This document shows, in pieces, positions 34,697-47,015 of a DNA stretch of 64,000 nucleotides. The stretch spans positions 126,931 through 190,930 of the forward strand of contig KV419424.1 of the NCBI GenBank assembly GCA_001630475.1. Direction: 5' to 3'. This DNA comes from Sistotremastrum niveocremeum HHB9708. Its lineage: Eukaryota > Basidiomycota > Agaricomycetes > Sistotremastrales > Sistotremastraceae. Under the pieces are notes generated by a model, which worked only from the letters and a program-made list of their open reading frames with translations, was not told where the DNA came from and made no database searches. Made by a program: the position numbers and the translations under genes. Numbering within the stretch: the stretch's first letter is position 1; each line of letters starts with the position of its first letter.

Positions 34697-35709
34697 ATGA
34701 AGTGGTTAACGGACAACCTCGAACGCTTTCTCATCTGGGTATTATCATCAGGACCTTTACCTCGTCATGTCGCTTTTGTCATGGATGGAAATCGACGCTA
34801 TGCTCGTCAGCATCAAAAACGAGTTTTTGAAGGACATAGTGATGGCTTCATGGCTTTGAGACGAGTGAGGATGCATCATTTTTGTCGTATATATGTCTCA
34901 TGCTTTCAAGGTTCTCAGGATATGCATGTTACTTGGTGTTGAAACTGTTACGGTCTACGCTTTCTCCATTGAGAACTTTAAGCGTTCGCAGGAGGAAGTC
35001 GAAGCCCTCATGTCACTGGCTGAGGACAAGCTGATTGAACTCTGCGAACATGGGTCAGTATAAGCGTGTCCTCTAAATATTGGCCACTAAATATCTCATA
35101 GGGATCTTTTAGATCAATATGGCGTCCGTCTGAACGTTCTTGGAAAACGGGATCTTCTTCCTGAATCAGTCCGGGCCGCTGCAGAGCGAGCTGAAAGCCT
35201 AACCCGACAAAACGACAAGTACGATTCATGTTACAGACTTTCTGTATTTGAGACTGATTGGACACAAGAGCAATGCTGAATCTTTGCATGCCCTATACAT
35301 CTCGTGAAGAAATGGCCACAGCACTCCAATCCACTGTCGAAGAAGCTCTCGCTTCAGATGTTGACCTCAGGTAAATACTGTCTCAGTGATTTGTGAACTT
35401 CTTAAACTGATTTCTCGCAGCTCACTGTCAGAAAAAGATGTCGATAAACATTTGTATACGTCACAAGTTGGCTCTCCTCCCGTCGACATCCTCATCCGCA
35501 CCAGCGGCGTAAAACGCCTCAGCGACTTTTTACTTTGGCAGGTATGGCCATTTTTCTTCAATAGATTTCCATCTCTTATGCCTCCTATGCAGTGTTGCGA
35601 GGATACTCAGATACAGTTCACTCCGACGTACTGGCCCGATTTCGGGCTGCGAGACATGATACCCATTTTATTAGATTATCAACGGTCAATGTGGTCGAGA
35701 CAGAGATGA
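34697..35709 (+). CDS. RER2: Dehydrodolichyl diphosphate synthase (cis-prenyltransferase)
   Basis: Makes the long polyprenyl diphosphate chain for dolichol at the ER, from farnesyl and isopentenyl diphosphate. Motifs: [14 protein letters not shown] with catalytic Asp, [61 protein letters not shown], and [10 protein letters not shown] near the end. Five introns interrupt it; the exon from about 34911 reads [11 protein letters not shown]. Length about 250-280 residues is normal for the catalytic subunit; a NUS1/NgBR partner would be encoded elsewhere. RER2 versus SRT1 paralogue cannot be told apart here. Confidence 0.88.
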
Positions 35710-35929
35710 CACTTATATCAGCCGGTTTTTATATGCCTATTTCTAATGATACACCGTAAGATACCAGATAAAAGATACGAAGAACGAGATCACGAATCAA
35801 ATCGAAAGTACAGAGAAGGGAACTAAAGCGAAACAAACATATTCACATACAAAAGACGTCAGAAAATCAGAGAACAAGAAACTCAAGCCAGAGATCGACA
35901 GAAGGGAAAAAAAGTCTAATGGCGGAAGC

Positions 35930-38505
35930 TTACTCGAGCACTTCGAACCTACTTCTCTTGCCCTCCCTATCATCAGAATCATCATCAAGGCCTCGTTTGT
36001 GGCTTTCCATGAGACCGCCGAGTCCCAAACCCAAACCAAGACCGCCGGAATCAATCATAGCTCCGTCCACACCTACTCCACCATTGTTGACGAGGTTCTG
36101 AAGGATCATCTGATACTGCTCGTCGCTGAGGCCCATACCAGCAAGAGGATTGATCACGCCGTCCCCTCCATCTCCGTCGTCCTCGCCGTTAAGTCTCATA
36201 GTGGGGTCTCCCAGAACTATGCCAAGATGCTGTTGTTGATGCTGAGCAGCTGTCACTTGTATGGCCTGTTCGAATCCGGTATCGCTGAGAGGCGGTATAC
36301 CGATGCTGCGAGGGACTTTAGCCATCTGTTGGATGACCTTCAGATGCATCAAGTGTTTCTCAAGCATGCCTAGCAAGTTTTCTTTTGTGAATGGTTTTGG
36401 CAGGATGTCGTTCATGCCTCGAGAGAAGTAAAGCATGACATCGTCGGGGTTAGAGTTGGAGGTCATAGAGATAATGGGAGTCATATGGTCAAACTGTCGA
36501 ATCATAGTAGTAGCTGTCACTCCGTCAAGTTTTGGCATAAAGATGTCCTGCATGACTTGAGCTGAGGTCGTTGTAAAGGGTCATATATGCGTACCATGAG
36601 GACCAAATCATATTTTTCGAGATTCATTTTGTTTACTGCGCCCTCGCCGTCGACAGCGACGTCAATCGTGCAGCCGAACACCTGCAAGAACTTGCTACTC
36701 AGACGACGAGACACGGCGTCGTCTTCCACAAGCAAAACGCGAGGCGCGACGGTCCATGAGGGAACGAAGGTCGATCTACGAACACGGAGACGAGTAGATG
36801 ACCCAGAGGATTGCGGGTCACCAGAGGATAAGGATGAAGATTCGCCCTCATCATCTTGGGTCGAAGATCCGGCGATAGCGTTCGAAAATCCGTTAGAGAG
36901 CTCGGAAATGCTCAAAGCATTCGTCTGACGAGAGCCAGGATTAGCGGGTACTGTCTCTTCGTCTTCTGCTCTATCGCCGCCATTCACGCCGTTCATATTC
37001 CATTGGTCGTTATCATCTTGTCGAGGCCTTAACTGACCGACGGTGAAAATCTGCAGTTCGCCGTTGCTCGCGCCATTTTGGGTTTGAGCCTGTCGAACGT
37101 TTCCGTTGAAATCACCGCCGTTGATGCTGGGGAATGACTGGGGTGAATTGTTCGAGTCGGCGGATCCTTCTGCGCTACCCGATCTCCTTCGATTCAATTC
37201 ATCCTCCAGAGTCTGAAGAGCCATACGCCGGGCGTCAGCAGAGCGGGTATCCGTGACAGGCGCGCTGTTGGCGCTCTGCTCGGCGAGCAAGAGAAGATTA
37301 TCTTTTGCTTGACGAGCTGGTTGACTCTGATTGAAATCGAGCGATGCGCTCTGAGTGCGACGGTTCATGGCTGCAACACGGCTAATATCTTCCTCCGTGA
37401 AGCTGCCGGACGGATAACGAGACGATCCTCCACTATGATGCATGAAGTGCGCTTGGGGAGGCGCAGAGGCGGGGCCCGGTCCAGAGTTATAGCCGTTAGT
37501 CTGAATATTCGGAGGCGTGTCGCGCTCATTCTCCGAATTGAGACAGAGCTGGATAAGACTTTTCATGATGCGATCCTGCTGTGCCATGACTCGCTGGAAG
37601 TTGACGATCTCATTGAGAACAGAGGCATAGTTGGCTTCGAGATCGCGAATGCGCTGAGACATCTCTTGGACCCGATCCTGCATCTGCTGATCGACCTGCG
37701 GAGCCGCCTGCACCAGGGGCGCTGGATTGTGGGCGCTGGCATGCTGTGGCGGAGGGGCGACAGCCTGGTTGGCCTGTGATTTGCGCTGAGAAGGCACCTT
37801 TCGCTTAATGTTCTCGAGTGCATCGCGCCTGTCCGCTTGGAAATCTGGGTGCCGGAAAGTCCAAGCGTGATCGCCGCCGGTGGTCCCCTCTGGGTTTTTT
37901 ACTTTGTGAAAGTCGTACTTGTTGAGCTGGCGGACGAAGGAGGCGAAATTTGAATGCTTGAACATTCGGGGGAGGATGGACTTTGTAAAGTCGTTCATGT
38001 CTTTGACGATGAAGCAGTCGCCGCTCGGGCCCCAAGAGACGACATGGGAAAAGGAGGGATCCTCGAGCATCTTGTAGAGCTTCTTGACAAAGTCTGATGT
38101 AGGCGGCATTGCCTCGGTGGGCGGGACAGGCATCGGGGCCTGCATGGAGGGCGCTGAATGCTGCTGTTGGTGGCCATTGTCTCGACCATAGTCCTGATAG
38201 GAGCCATTGCGATGGATCTCTGGGAGTTTGGGCTTGGAGTCGTGAGGGTTTGAATTTTCGCCATAGGGGCCAGAGGGGACGGGGAGGGGAGGGCCGTTGC
38301 GTTGATTTGGCCAGGGAAGAGAAGGATGGAGGGAGTGAGCATTTGGCGGGAAGCGGGACTGGGGAGGGAGGCGATGCTGGAGATGGGCGGCGGCGGAGTT
38401 GAGGGGCGGGGGCGAGGGTACGGGGGGCGGGAGTCGGGAGTCGGGGAAGAGGACGTTGTGCTGGTGTTGTGGCTGCTGTGTCGGGCGTTGCTGAGCGTAG
38501 TCCAT
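35930..38505 (-). CDS. SKN7: Skn7-type HSF/response-regulator transcription factor
   Basis: About 840 residues in two exons. A Pro/Gln-rich N-terminus precedes an HSF-type DNA-binding domain (about residues 135-240: FVKKLYKMLEDPSFSHVVSW, SNFASFVRQLNKYDFHKV, AWTFRHPDF). A coiled coil (about 285-330, MSQRIRDLEANYASVLNEIV) and a long disordered linker follow, then a receiver domain (VLLVEDDAVSRRLSSKFLQ, LVLM|DIFMPKLDG, MTSNSNPDD, DILPKPFTKENL). The phospho-acceptor Asp is the first codon after the intron at about 36554-36598. The tail is Gly/Leu-rich. Skn7 proteins are end points of a His-Asp phosphorelay in osmotic, wall and oxidative stress. All receiver key residues are present. Confidence 0.88.
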
Positions 38506-38597
38506 CGTCGAGGCGGCAAACGTGGGGCGGGGCAGATCTAGAGCCAGACCCAGTCGAGGCCCTCAAGCGCTGCTCTATTAACTCGCTTACGTAAGTG

Positions 38598-39950
38598 CTA
38601 CCACACGGATCGACCCGAATGGAGTTTAGCCCGCACCGCCTCCGCCACTCGTGCTTCTTCTTCCCACAGTTGTCCAACGTTTCCAGCTCCGACGCCGCCC
38701 TCCGCCCGCGCGATCACATGTCCGCAGATTTGGGCCAGATAAGCGTCTGCCTCCGCTTCTTTGAATGATCTATTTCCCGATATGGCAATCTCCCACTCGG
38801 CTTCCCCCATCGATATCAGGCACAGCGCCGGCAGCAGACGGTACGACGGCCCTATCTCCGGCCACTCGTAAAGCGCCCAGTCCCCCCAATATCCATGTCT
38901 TTTTAGCAGTCGACGCTTGACTTGTCCATTTCCCGACTCATCGAGCATCTTCTCGACAATGTCGTCCACGTTAGCCTCTGCGCCTCTTTCGGTCATAAAG
39001 CCGTACTCGACGTACAGCTTGCTGTTCCCATGCGGTCCATAGCATAGAAAGACCTCGTCGCCCGCTTGCTGTCCGTGATTTTTCGCAGAATGAAAGGTTA
39101 AGCTGTTACTCCGTGTTGTCATAACGTTGCCTCCGTCTCCTTCGTCAGGGACATGGTTCGCGAAGTCCAGCACGGGGCACAGAGACAGATTATCTGGGTG
39201 AGACTTGACCGGCCGAAGCTGCTGATACACGCTTCGTGTGTTCACTGTCTCCTAATCAGTCTAGTCGACGGCATTTACGATTGACGCACCATTCAACCAC
39301 GCCCATAAAGCCCGTCCGGTGTCACTGCGGTCTATTCCCAAGGCTTCGAGTTGCGGGAATCGCTCGGCGACCGTCAATATATTCGCCCAATCTGCTCTGA
39401 ATTTTTGAACAGCTTTCTCGAGTGCTGCTCTGGTCGCCGGCGGGACATTTTCTCTGCGTTCTTCAATTGCAGCTTGCCATATAGGATGCCACTCAAAGTC
39501 CGAGGGAAGAACGTCGATATAGGGCCCGAACAGTTCGTCCATCGACGCCTTGTCAGCATTGGGACGCCAGAGAAACAGATGCAGGGTTATCAGCTGGGTG
39601 GCAGTGATGTCCTCTAATTCCCCATTGCGATTGTATAGGTAGGGGTAGGCCGTTCGCAGTGTTTTGTAGTTCAATAGAACGCTTGCTGGCAGCGTGAAAA
39701 GTGGGGTTCCTTTCTGAACATGCGTTTAGTAAATCAGCTTATGGAGAAGCGCTGATTGTACCTCGACGTCCTGAGTGAGTACCAGCCCCCTCCCTCTGTC
39801 TTCGGCGATCAGTCGGCTGGAAATGTCAATGCGACCCGCCGACCGTCCGTACCTGCTATCTCTTGAGGGCGTACGAGTAGATCATTAGAGCCAGTCTTCA
39901 TCCCGTTCCGCCCAAGCCATTCGACCAAGCGTGACCATTGCCCATCCATG
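38598..39950 (-). CDS. SET-domain lysine methyltransferase (Rubisco LSMT/SETD type)
   Basis: About 390 residues, start MDGQWSRLVEWLGRNG at 39950. N-terminal exons include LVLTQDVEKGTPLFTLPAS (SET start), then LNYKTLRTAYPYLYNR and AFNDVL-like helices of the insert region. NLSLCPVLDFANHVPDEGD matches the LxPxxDxxNH core of class VII SET enzymes, followed by GDEVFLCYGPHGNSKLYVEYGF (SET C-terminal motif with the catalytic Tyr context) and a helical substrate-binding tail. Such enzymes methylate Lys in non-histone targets such as ribosomal or cytosolic proteins; the substrate is unknown. Divergent from the SDR gene over 129 bp. Confidence 0.78.
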
Positions 39951-40079
39951 ATTCGATAAGATAGTCAGTCGGCAGACGAACGGAACGGGTTTCCGCGTCC
40001 GGTTGACGACACTCAGGCTCTAATAAAACTTGCGCCTTCACTCATCTCCCACCATCTCATTTACATTTCTCAAAAAATA

Positions 40080-41254
40080 ATGTCGGTATTCAGCTCCTCC
40101 AGATTGATTGGCAAGACCGTCTTGATCACTGGCGCTAGTGGTGGCATCGGTCAGGTACATATATAGCTCTCATATATGCCGTTTAGACGCTCAAGTGCTT
40201 AAATCGTATAGGCAACCGCTCTCCTCTTCGCAAAGGTATGTTACAACGACCATCCACAGCCTGAAGCATCTCTAAACTTGGAGTCATAGGCGGGATCCAA
40301 TCTCATCTTGCTGGCACGAAGAGAAGAAGCTCTTCAAAAAGTCGCTGAACAGGCTGCTGCTGCTCACAAGGCCTCTGGTGTCGTTGGCGGCGGCAAGATC
40401 GCAACGATCAAGCTTGATGTGAGCAACATCGGAGCCGTCAACAACCTCTGGTCACAGATCCCACAAGATCTCAGAAATGTGGACATCCTTGGTGAGCAAT
40501 CATCAAATCTCTCGTTGAAGACGCTGATCTCGCATAGTCAACAATGCTGGATTCGTTCTTGGGGTGGAACGCGTTGGCAGCATCTCGGAGAAGGACATTG
40601 AAGCCATGTTCCAGACGAACGTACTAGGTTTGATTGCTATGACCCAGCTCTTGGTCAAGCGTGAGTCGAGCGCTCCTTCGAGCCTGCGTGTTCTCAAGTC
40701 GGCATAGATTTCAAGGAACAAAAATCGGGACATGTTATCAACATTGGATCGGTGGCAGGACGAGAGCCATATGCTGGGGGTAGCATTTACTGTGCCACAA
40801 AACACGCCGTCCGCGCCTTCACTGGAGCAGTCCTCAGAGAGCTTGTGGATACTCCCATTCGCGTCACGGAGATCCAACCTGGTATGTGACACGTCTGGTA
40901 TTGATGGTACAAAGCTGACCATAGTTATCAGGTATGGTAGAGACAGGTAAATTGACCAGACTTGGACACTAGCTTGTATACTCACTGCAACTGCCAGATT
41001 TCTCGGTCACCAGGTTCAGAGGCGACAAGTCAGCTGCTGACAAAGTGTATGAAGGCCTGCAGCCTCGTGAGTCCTATTCGCATAGTGTTCAACGAAGAGA
41101 CATTGACGACGGTTGATCAGTCGTCGCGGAAGACATCGCGGAGGAGATCGTATGGGCAGCAGCGCGTCCGCCTCACGTCAATCTAGCCGAAGTTTACGTG
41201 TTGCCAGTCAACCAGGCCTCTCCCACTCTCAACTACAGACCTGGAAAGCAGTAG
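40080..41254 (+). CDS. Short-chain dehydrogenase/reductase (YMR226C/YdfG type)
   Basis: About 275 residues, NADP-dependent SDR fold: TGASGGIG cofactor motif, NNAG, NVLGLIAMTQ, catalytic Ser in INIGSVAGREPYAGGSIY and YCATK (Tyr, Lys), then IRVTEIQPGMVET|DFS. The GG-S-x-Y and PGMVETDFS pattern matches the classical 3-hydroxy acid dehydrogenase group including yeast YMR226C, which oxidises L-allo-threonine and related substrates; the native substrate is not certain. Exons are very small: 24 nt (40212-40235, ATALLFAK) and 15 nt (40932-40946, the GMVET codons). Introns average about 55 nt. Cytosolic; no signal peptide. Confidence 0.85.
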
Positions 41255-41425
41255 ATAGAATACCGTAATCAATATAGTCCAGTCGCAGAGAATAGATGTG
41301 AAAATGCCCAAGTTCAAGAGAAGAGCGTGACGAGTCACGTGGCGATCGCGCTGTTGACCCGTGGTTGTCACCTTCCTTAGCACTCACTTTCACACTTTCG
41401 CTCTCTTGGTTTCATTTCTCTCTCT

Positions 41426-44400
41426 ATGGATGCTGGACCAACGCAGCTCGCTGTTGGTCCCTCGCCGACTACGATACCCCCAATAGATCCATTTTCGGAC
41501 AGCGATTCAGATGATGACCGAACAATTTCCGGAAAGGTGTTTCTTGGACCACGAAAGAGCGTCGAGAAGCTGTTTGAGCCGATCGTGAATGCACCGCACA
41601 CAGTGGTGGGACCTAGGATGGCTGATTTCTTGGAGGGAGGGAGCGAAGCCATTGGTTTGAATCTGGAGGGGTTGAGACAGAAGAAGGCGCAGGATGAGGA
41701 GGCGCCTTCTCCAGCTGGTCCGAAGATTAGTGAGGTCATGGAGGAGATGCCAGACTTTAATGCTGCAGGTATGTAGTCCTCTATTGCCAACATTAATGGC
41801 CAAGCATGCAAACCAGCCAACTGACTCTGAACCCTATCGCAGAGCCAGAGAAGGAAACAGTCCAACCCCTGGATCAGCCTCCGCCTTCAACTGAAGCTCA
41901 CCCGCCACAAACCCCAGTTGAACAAGACGAAGGCATACAAGCCGACATTGTGCAGCCAGATGTCATGAACACTGAGCTCGACCAGTCGTCTGACCAGACA
42001 GCGCCTACTCAAACGCCTACGCCTTCTTCTGAACCTTCAATTCCTTGCACCACAACCATTCCTTCTGAAGACTATTCAAGCGAGGAGTCACCCGATGCAA
42101 ATCTTCGACGAGCGTCGGGAGCTAGTGACTTAATCTCCTTTGAGTCTATGACTACCGAGCTCCGGGAGCCCAAAACTCAACCAGAGCAGACCGATGATAC
42201 TGACGGTCCAGCTCATATCGACGATTGGCTGGCTCCCACTCCATCTCCGCTCGTCACTACATTCACTAGACCTACGGCTCACCCCCTTTCTTCCGCGAGA
42301 TCGCCGAAGGGAGAATCATCTTCTGCAGCCCAACGCACCTCTCCGAGAACCCCTGCTCGACCGATCGCGCAGACGCCAAACAAGAAGTCTAAACTCCTGT
42401 TCCCGCCGTCTGTCGAATCATCTACGCGTAAACTGTCATCGAAAGGCAAAGAGCGGGCCGTTCTTGGTCGATCAGATTCCGACAACTCTATGTTTTCGGG
42501 CGAAGAGGACAAAGATTCGCAGACGAAGAAGGAGCGACGTGAGGCTATGAAAGCAGAGCGGTCGAAGAAGACTGCAGAGGAGACAGAGCTGAGAACCAAA
42601 CGACTGAGGAGTCTCAGTCCAGAAGTAGATGCGTTTCTTGTCGAGCTTCCAAAATCGCCGGGGAAAACCACTATTCCACTTCAGAGTCCAGATAGGCTCA
42701 GCTCCCGCACGCCTGATCCTGTTGAATCTGAAGCCGAAGAAAGGGCACGAAAGAGACAGCGCAGGAGTCCTGAACGCCAACTGTCTCCAGCAAGATTGCA
42801 GGATGCCAGACTGAAGAGTCTGAGCCCGTCCAGCGCAACCCTGCTCATGAACATTATTGCACCTACCCCCGCCCAATCTCCTGGACATGTATTAGAGGAA
42901 GCGGGCTTCGTTACACCGGATCGACCTACACGCGTTATTTCTTTCGATCCCTTTGAAACGCCTTCGCCCTCCAAGCGGCCCACCAAGGCAGGACCTGCTG
43001 GCACCCCTGCTGGGCGAGTTGCAGTTTCACCAGAGAAGCGAGTCTTTGTGAATCCACTAGACAATCCCAATCGCACTCCCGCCCGCCGGATCTTTGGCCT
43101 TAATCCAACTACATTGGCGAACGCTAGAGGCGCATCCGAAGAACCAACGGGATCGCGAGCTGGCTCTCCAAGTCCACGGCGACCACCACGAGCCGCAAGT
43201 GCCGAGCCCTCACAATCCACAGCGCCGCCAAAACTCCCCTTTGCTATCGTAGCCTCAAAAACACTTGCCCCCGTTCCAGAGGCACCATCTCAATCTACTC
43301 TTCGTGCAGCATCTAAGATACCCAGAACAGGAACGAAGCCCTATAGTCGCCCTGTTTCGCGGCTACCGCTCCCTTCTTCTAAGACAATGGATAAGACCAC
43401 ACCACCACTGCACGCACAAGCAGCACCTGTAGGTTTACTTCGGATATTTTCTCGCAGATGTTAAAATGACTTTTTGCAGAGCCGAATACCATCGCCCGTC
43501 AAGGTTGCACGCCTCGTCGTACCTACTTACAACACAGATAATTCCAGTTCACCATCACCTCTCAAACGGAAACGAGACGGCCCCTCGGATGGAGCTCCTT
43601 CGAGAGCACTGGTCGCACGTACTGTCGTTCCCGGCATGTTCAACAAGAACGGCGAGCCTGCTACTACCAAACCTCCCTCATCTACCCAATCCTCTGCAAT
43701 AACTATCGTTCGCGGGCCCATTCCTGCTCGTATAGTAGTCCGGAAACCGCCGATCGCAACTATCGAACATCCACATCCACAGCCTGAGCCTTCGGAAACG
43801 CCCTCCGATCCTTTGGATAATGCACCACCACAACCGGAACCTACAGACGATCTTCCTCCCTCAGATCCTCCGACTTCCTCAGATAATGAGGAACAAACTC
43901 TCGGAAGACCAGCAACTCCCGTTGACAATGTCGCCAAAGAAGACCCTCCAACGACTGACCAGCAACCATCAGGTAGTCGTGTCTCCAGGAATCCGAAGCG
44001 GGCTGTTAAAGTGGTCTCGACGGTAGCTCCTGTGACACCCAAGAAGTCGACCGGGAATCCCGTATCAAAGAGAGCTAAAACTCCCAAACCCGGAATGTCC
44101 AGTCCGCCTTCGGCGCTCGGCATGACTGATAATGCGCTGAGAGCTCTGACCGGCGCCAATACAGCCCGAAATCAAGAATATATTATCGAGCTGGAGCGAC
44201 ACATTGTTCGAAAGCCTGGAAAGCGGCCAGATAGTCCTACGACGAAGATTAGGACTATCACGGAGAAGAGAAAGGAGGAACAGAAGGGCGAGAGAGCAGC
44301 TCGACGGCTGAAAAGGGCACGAGACATTGGGGACTTATCAATCGAGGAGGAACAAGAGCTGCTGCGACAAGTGCCTGATGATGATGCCGATTTTGAGCAG

Positions 44401-44815
44401 GAACCCTTGACTCATGTACGAGGACCGGGAGAGTCGTCAGATTATGAGACCCCGACGAAGCCGGACCGGAATGGGAAAGCCGTGAAATGGTACAAAGCTC
44501 TTGCAAGAGGGGCCAGTGTAGGTCCTTCAGATCAAGGCAGTGAGACATCAGCAGAGGCTGCTGCGCGGAAGGGCATTCTGGCCCGCAACGCAAAGGTGCG
44601 TGTCATTTAATCTAGGTGCGAACGTTACTGAGTCTATGTTGCAGATGCTTGGACTGGATAATCTGGGCAATTTACCTGATACCAATACGGTGATACCAGA
44701 CGTCGTACCTGCGAAGATTGTTTATACCAAATATGTGTACGACGACGACGACGAACTCTTGGAAGAGCTTAATTTGAAGCCTGCGAAAGCCCGGACGAAG
44801 AAAAAGAAGGCATAA
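41426..44815 (+). CDS. Large disordered protein, function unknown
   Basis: About 1,075 residues over four exons with consistent junctions (AA|EPEKETV, AP|SRIPSPV, NAK|MLGLDNL). Most is low-complexity Ser/Pro/Thr with many Ser-Pro and Thr-Pro sites, typical of kinase-regulated scaffolds. Ordered-looking pieces are the N-terminal SGKVFLGPRKSVEKLFEPIV and the segment ALTGANTARNQEYIIELERH with a following basic stretch. The C-terminus is acidic then Lys-rich (KARTKKKKA). It may be a nuclear or cytoskeletal adaptor, but I do not recognise any domain. A CACGTG box sits near 41336 upstream. Confidence 0.65.
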
Positions 44816-45100
44816 GGCACGTCGGGCATCATATCACTATTCATATTGTAGATCATTGGTTGTTGTATATATCTACTGTATCTCATCATATTACTGCTAT
44901 TTGTTGGACACCGGGTCACTAAGCTGTGCGCAGAACGGCAATGGCGGTGTTGATGCACGCGGCGGGCGCCACCAGGCAGAGCTTCGGCAAAGTTGAGCCA
45001 GTTTCGGTGACCGGACTATATTTCCTGCCTTTTACCGTCTCGTTCGCTCTCCTCGCTCCTCGCCCACGTCTCCTCCCTACGTTCATTCACTCCCGTCATC
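44816..45100. other. Intergenic spacer
   Basis: 3' flank of the disordered-protein gene and promoter of the 7-TM gene; the last 60 bases are CT-rich. Nothing else recognised. Confidence 0.3.
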
Positions 45101-46767
45101 ATGGCCATAGAGCCGTTCCTAAGCACAAGTCCACAGCGAGGCTTCACGGGCATAGGTACGATTTGCTGGTTGCATGCCCCGCCTCTCCTAACTAACCGGA
45201 TTTCTAGTCGTATTTCGTGAGTTGGAATAACCTTTGAAGGCTAGGCGGAACTTGTCATTAATGAGGTTCAGAGGCGATCGTTGTCCTCGCCATGATCGCG
45301 ACCGTGTTTGGTCTGGTGCGTCATGAACATTAACTGCCTCCCCTGGACTTCATTTCTGACCTGGCTCTTATGACTCCATAGATTGTGGAGAACGTTGACG
45401 TGGGGGATCAAGTTTCCAAGACCGTGCCATGCTATTTCGCCATATTTGGTCTTGCAGAGTGTGTCTGGTCTCGTGCCACGAGGCTGCCGCGTCCAACTCA
45501 ACTTATCCAGACTCTTTGAACTCTACCTTACACTCGATGCCCTCTACTTCAGGAACATAATAGAAATGGTACGCTGGATCTCACTCGCGCGTCGATTCGT
45601 CTAACCCTATACGCAGTTCGGTATACTGGGTTCGTCAATGTGCTATGTTCCCCGCGGAAGTTCTGATACGGTCGACAGCTTTCCACGGAGGAATGTTGGT
45701 CTATTCTGCCATTCAAATTCATGAAACCAAGAACGCCGTCCTGCATTCGGCACAGTGCGGCTCGGTATGTACAAAATGCATATCAGACTCTCGGCTATTG
45801 ACGGCCAATTCCTTCAGCATTGTGAAAGCCTCCCTGCTCTCTGGTCGAAAGTCGAAAAGCTTCTGATCGTCGTCCCTGCGATACTCGGAGCATCACTTTT
45901 GGGTCTCTGTTTCGTCGCCCGCGCCCTTTATGATGAATTTGGGTGAGCCACATCATCGTCAAATTCTGCTGCCGTGTGCTTAGACAGGGTAGATGGGCCA
46001 TTTTCCACCATCTTGGTGCAAACCCTGCCATGAAAAGTGCGCAAATCAATTCGAATTTACTTACGTCATATTCACCTTATTTTAGGGATGTACCGATGGT
46101 ATCAAATCATGATCATCTTGGTTAAAATGGATTGGTTCTTTTTCACAGGCTTGACGCTCCAAGTACGAGGGATTTTTTATATATCTTTTGTTAAAAGGCT
46201 TATTCGTTTCAACCGCGATAGCTTCTCGTAGTCGTGCTGAACAGAGATTCAGCAGAGTTCGGTGTCACTATCGCGGCTATTCCGGTCGTGATGATCTTGC
46301 TCGTTGGCTCTGCTATTGCCCTGAAACGAGAGATAAAGTGGCTGATGGCCTTTTCACTGCTCTTGTTCTGCGCTTCTCAGGCCTACTTCAGTCCGTTCTC
46401 TTTCCATCACCAAGCCTGCACAAGTTAATCTCTACCCTATAGTCTTCAAGTTCGTGAGGTATTACAGTCCGTCAACGGAGGCACAGTATGTTTCGACACG
46501 AGCAACACTCTCCGTCTTCAGTAAGCGTGACACTTTTTATTGTCCCGCCTGGCTCACGTTCTCTCAGCAATTATCTCCTTCCTTCTGGTATTTGCCAGCT
46601 TCGCCATTGGTCTTCGCTGTTTCGCAGATTTCGATAAAGGCCTTCGGCAATCCAAGACCAATGAGGCACCTCAAACTAGACCTAAACTCGGACATTCTGC
46701 CCCGGGGTCGCCCATGTATGAGCAGAATCAGTCCTATGGATTACAGAGACAGATTTCTATTGAGTAA
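45101..46767 (+). CDS. Polytopic (about 7-TM) membrane protein, Agaricomycete type
   Basis: Ten or more short exons splice in frame from ATG 45101 to the stop at 46765, about 330 residues. Hydrophobic spans: IVVFQAIVVLAMIATVFGL, YLTLDALYFRNIIEM, FHGGMLVYSAIQ, LLIVVPAILGASLLGLCFVA, YQIMIILVKMDWFFFTGLTL, FGVTIAAIPVVMILLVGSA, MAFSLLLFCASQAY, IISFLLVFASFAIGL. The tail (RPKLGHSAPGSPMYEQNQSY) is cytosolic. A 9-nt exon at 45208-45216 completes the first span. The FKLVKMDWFFFTG and IAAIPV motifs recur in uncharacterised Agaricomycete membrane proteins. Transport or receptor role unknown; a GPCR assignment would be a guess. Confidence 0.65.
45208..45216 (+). other. 9-nt microexon of the 7-TM gene
   Basis: TCGTATTTC is bounded by a CTAG acceptor and a GTGAGT donor. 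It joins GI to VVF and QAIVVLAMIATVFG in one uninterrupted hydrophobic span; leaving it out keeps the frame but shortens the helix by three residues. Confidence 0.65.
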
Positions 46768-46922
46768 AGTTACGATTCATTTAACGGATTTGAGGACGAT
46801 TGAAGATACCACTATTCCTTGTAAATGTAATACGAACAATGAGTTACCCACAACTTCGAAGTCTATGTGTACTTGTACGGTGTTGGGATGGGGCTTTGAT
46901 ATGCCAAAAAGAAATGCAAAAA

Positions 46923-47015
46923 TGGACCCGGCGAGGATTGAACTCGCGACCCTTGCATAGCTAAGGTTTAATGCTGCCCATAAGTACAAAGCTCTACCAG
47001 CTGAGCTACGGGTCC
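46923..47015 (-). tRNA. tRNA-Ile(UAU) with 20-nt intron
   Basis: 93 nt fold into a full cloverleaf: acceptor GGACCCG/CGGGTCC with A73, D stem GCTC/GAGC, anticodon stem TTGTA/TGCAA (one G-U), variable loop GGGTC, T stem GCGAG/CTCGC with TTCAATC loop. The anticodon loop starts CT-TAT, giving UAU, decoding AUA as Ile. The intron is 46959-46978, after position 37, the canonical place, as in yeast tRNA-Ile(UAU). Base 37 is G; A is usual for ANN-decoding tRNAs because t6A forms there. Otherwise all conserved bases I could check are present. Confidence 0.85.
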
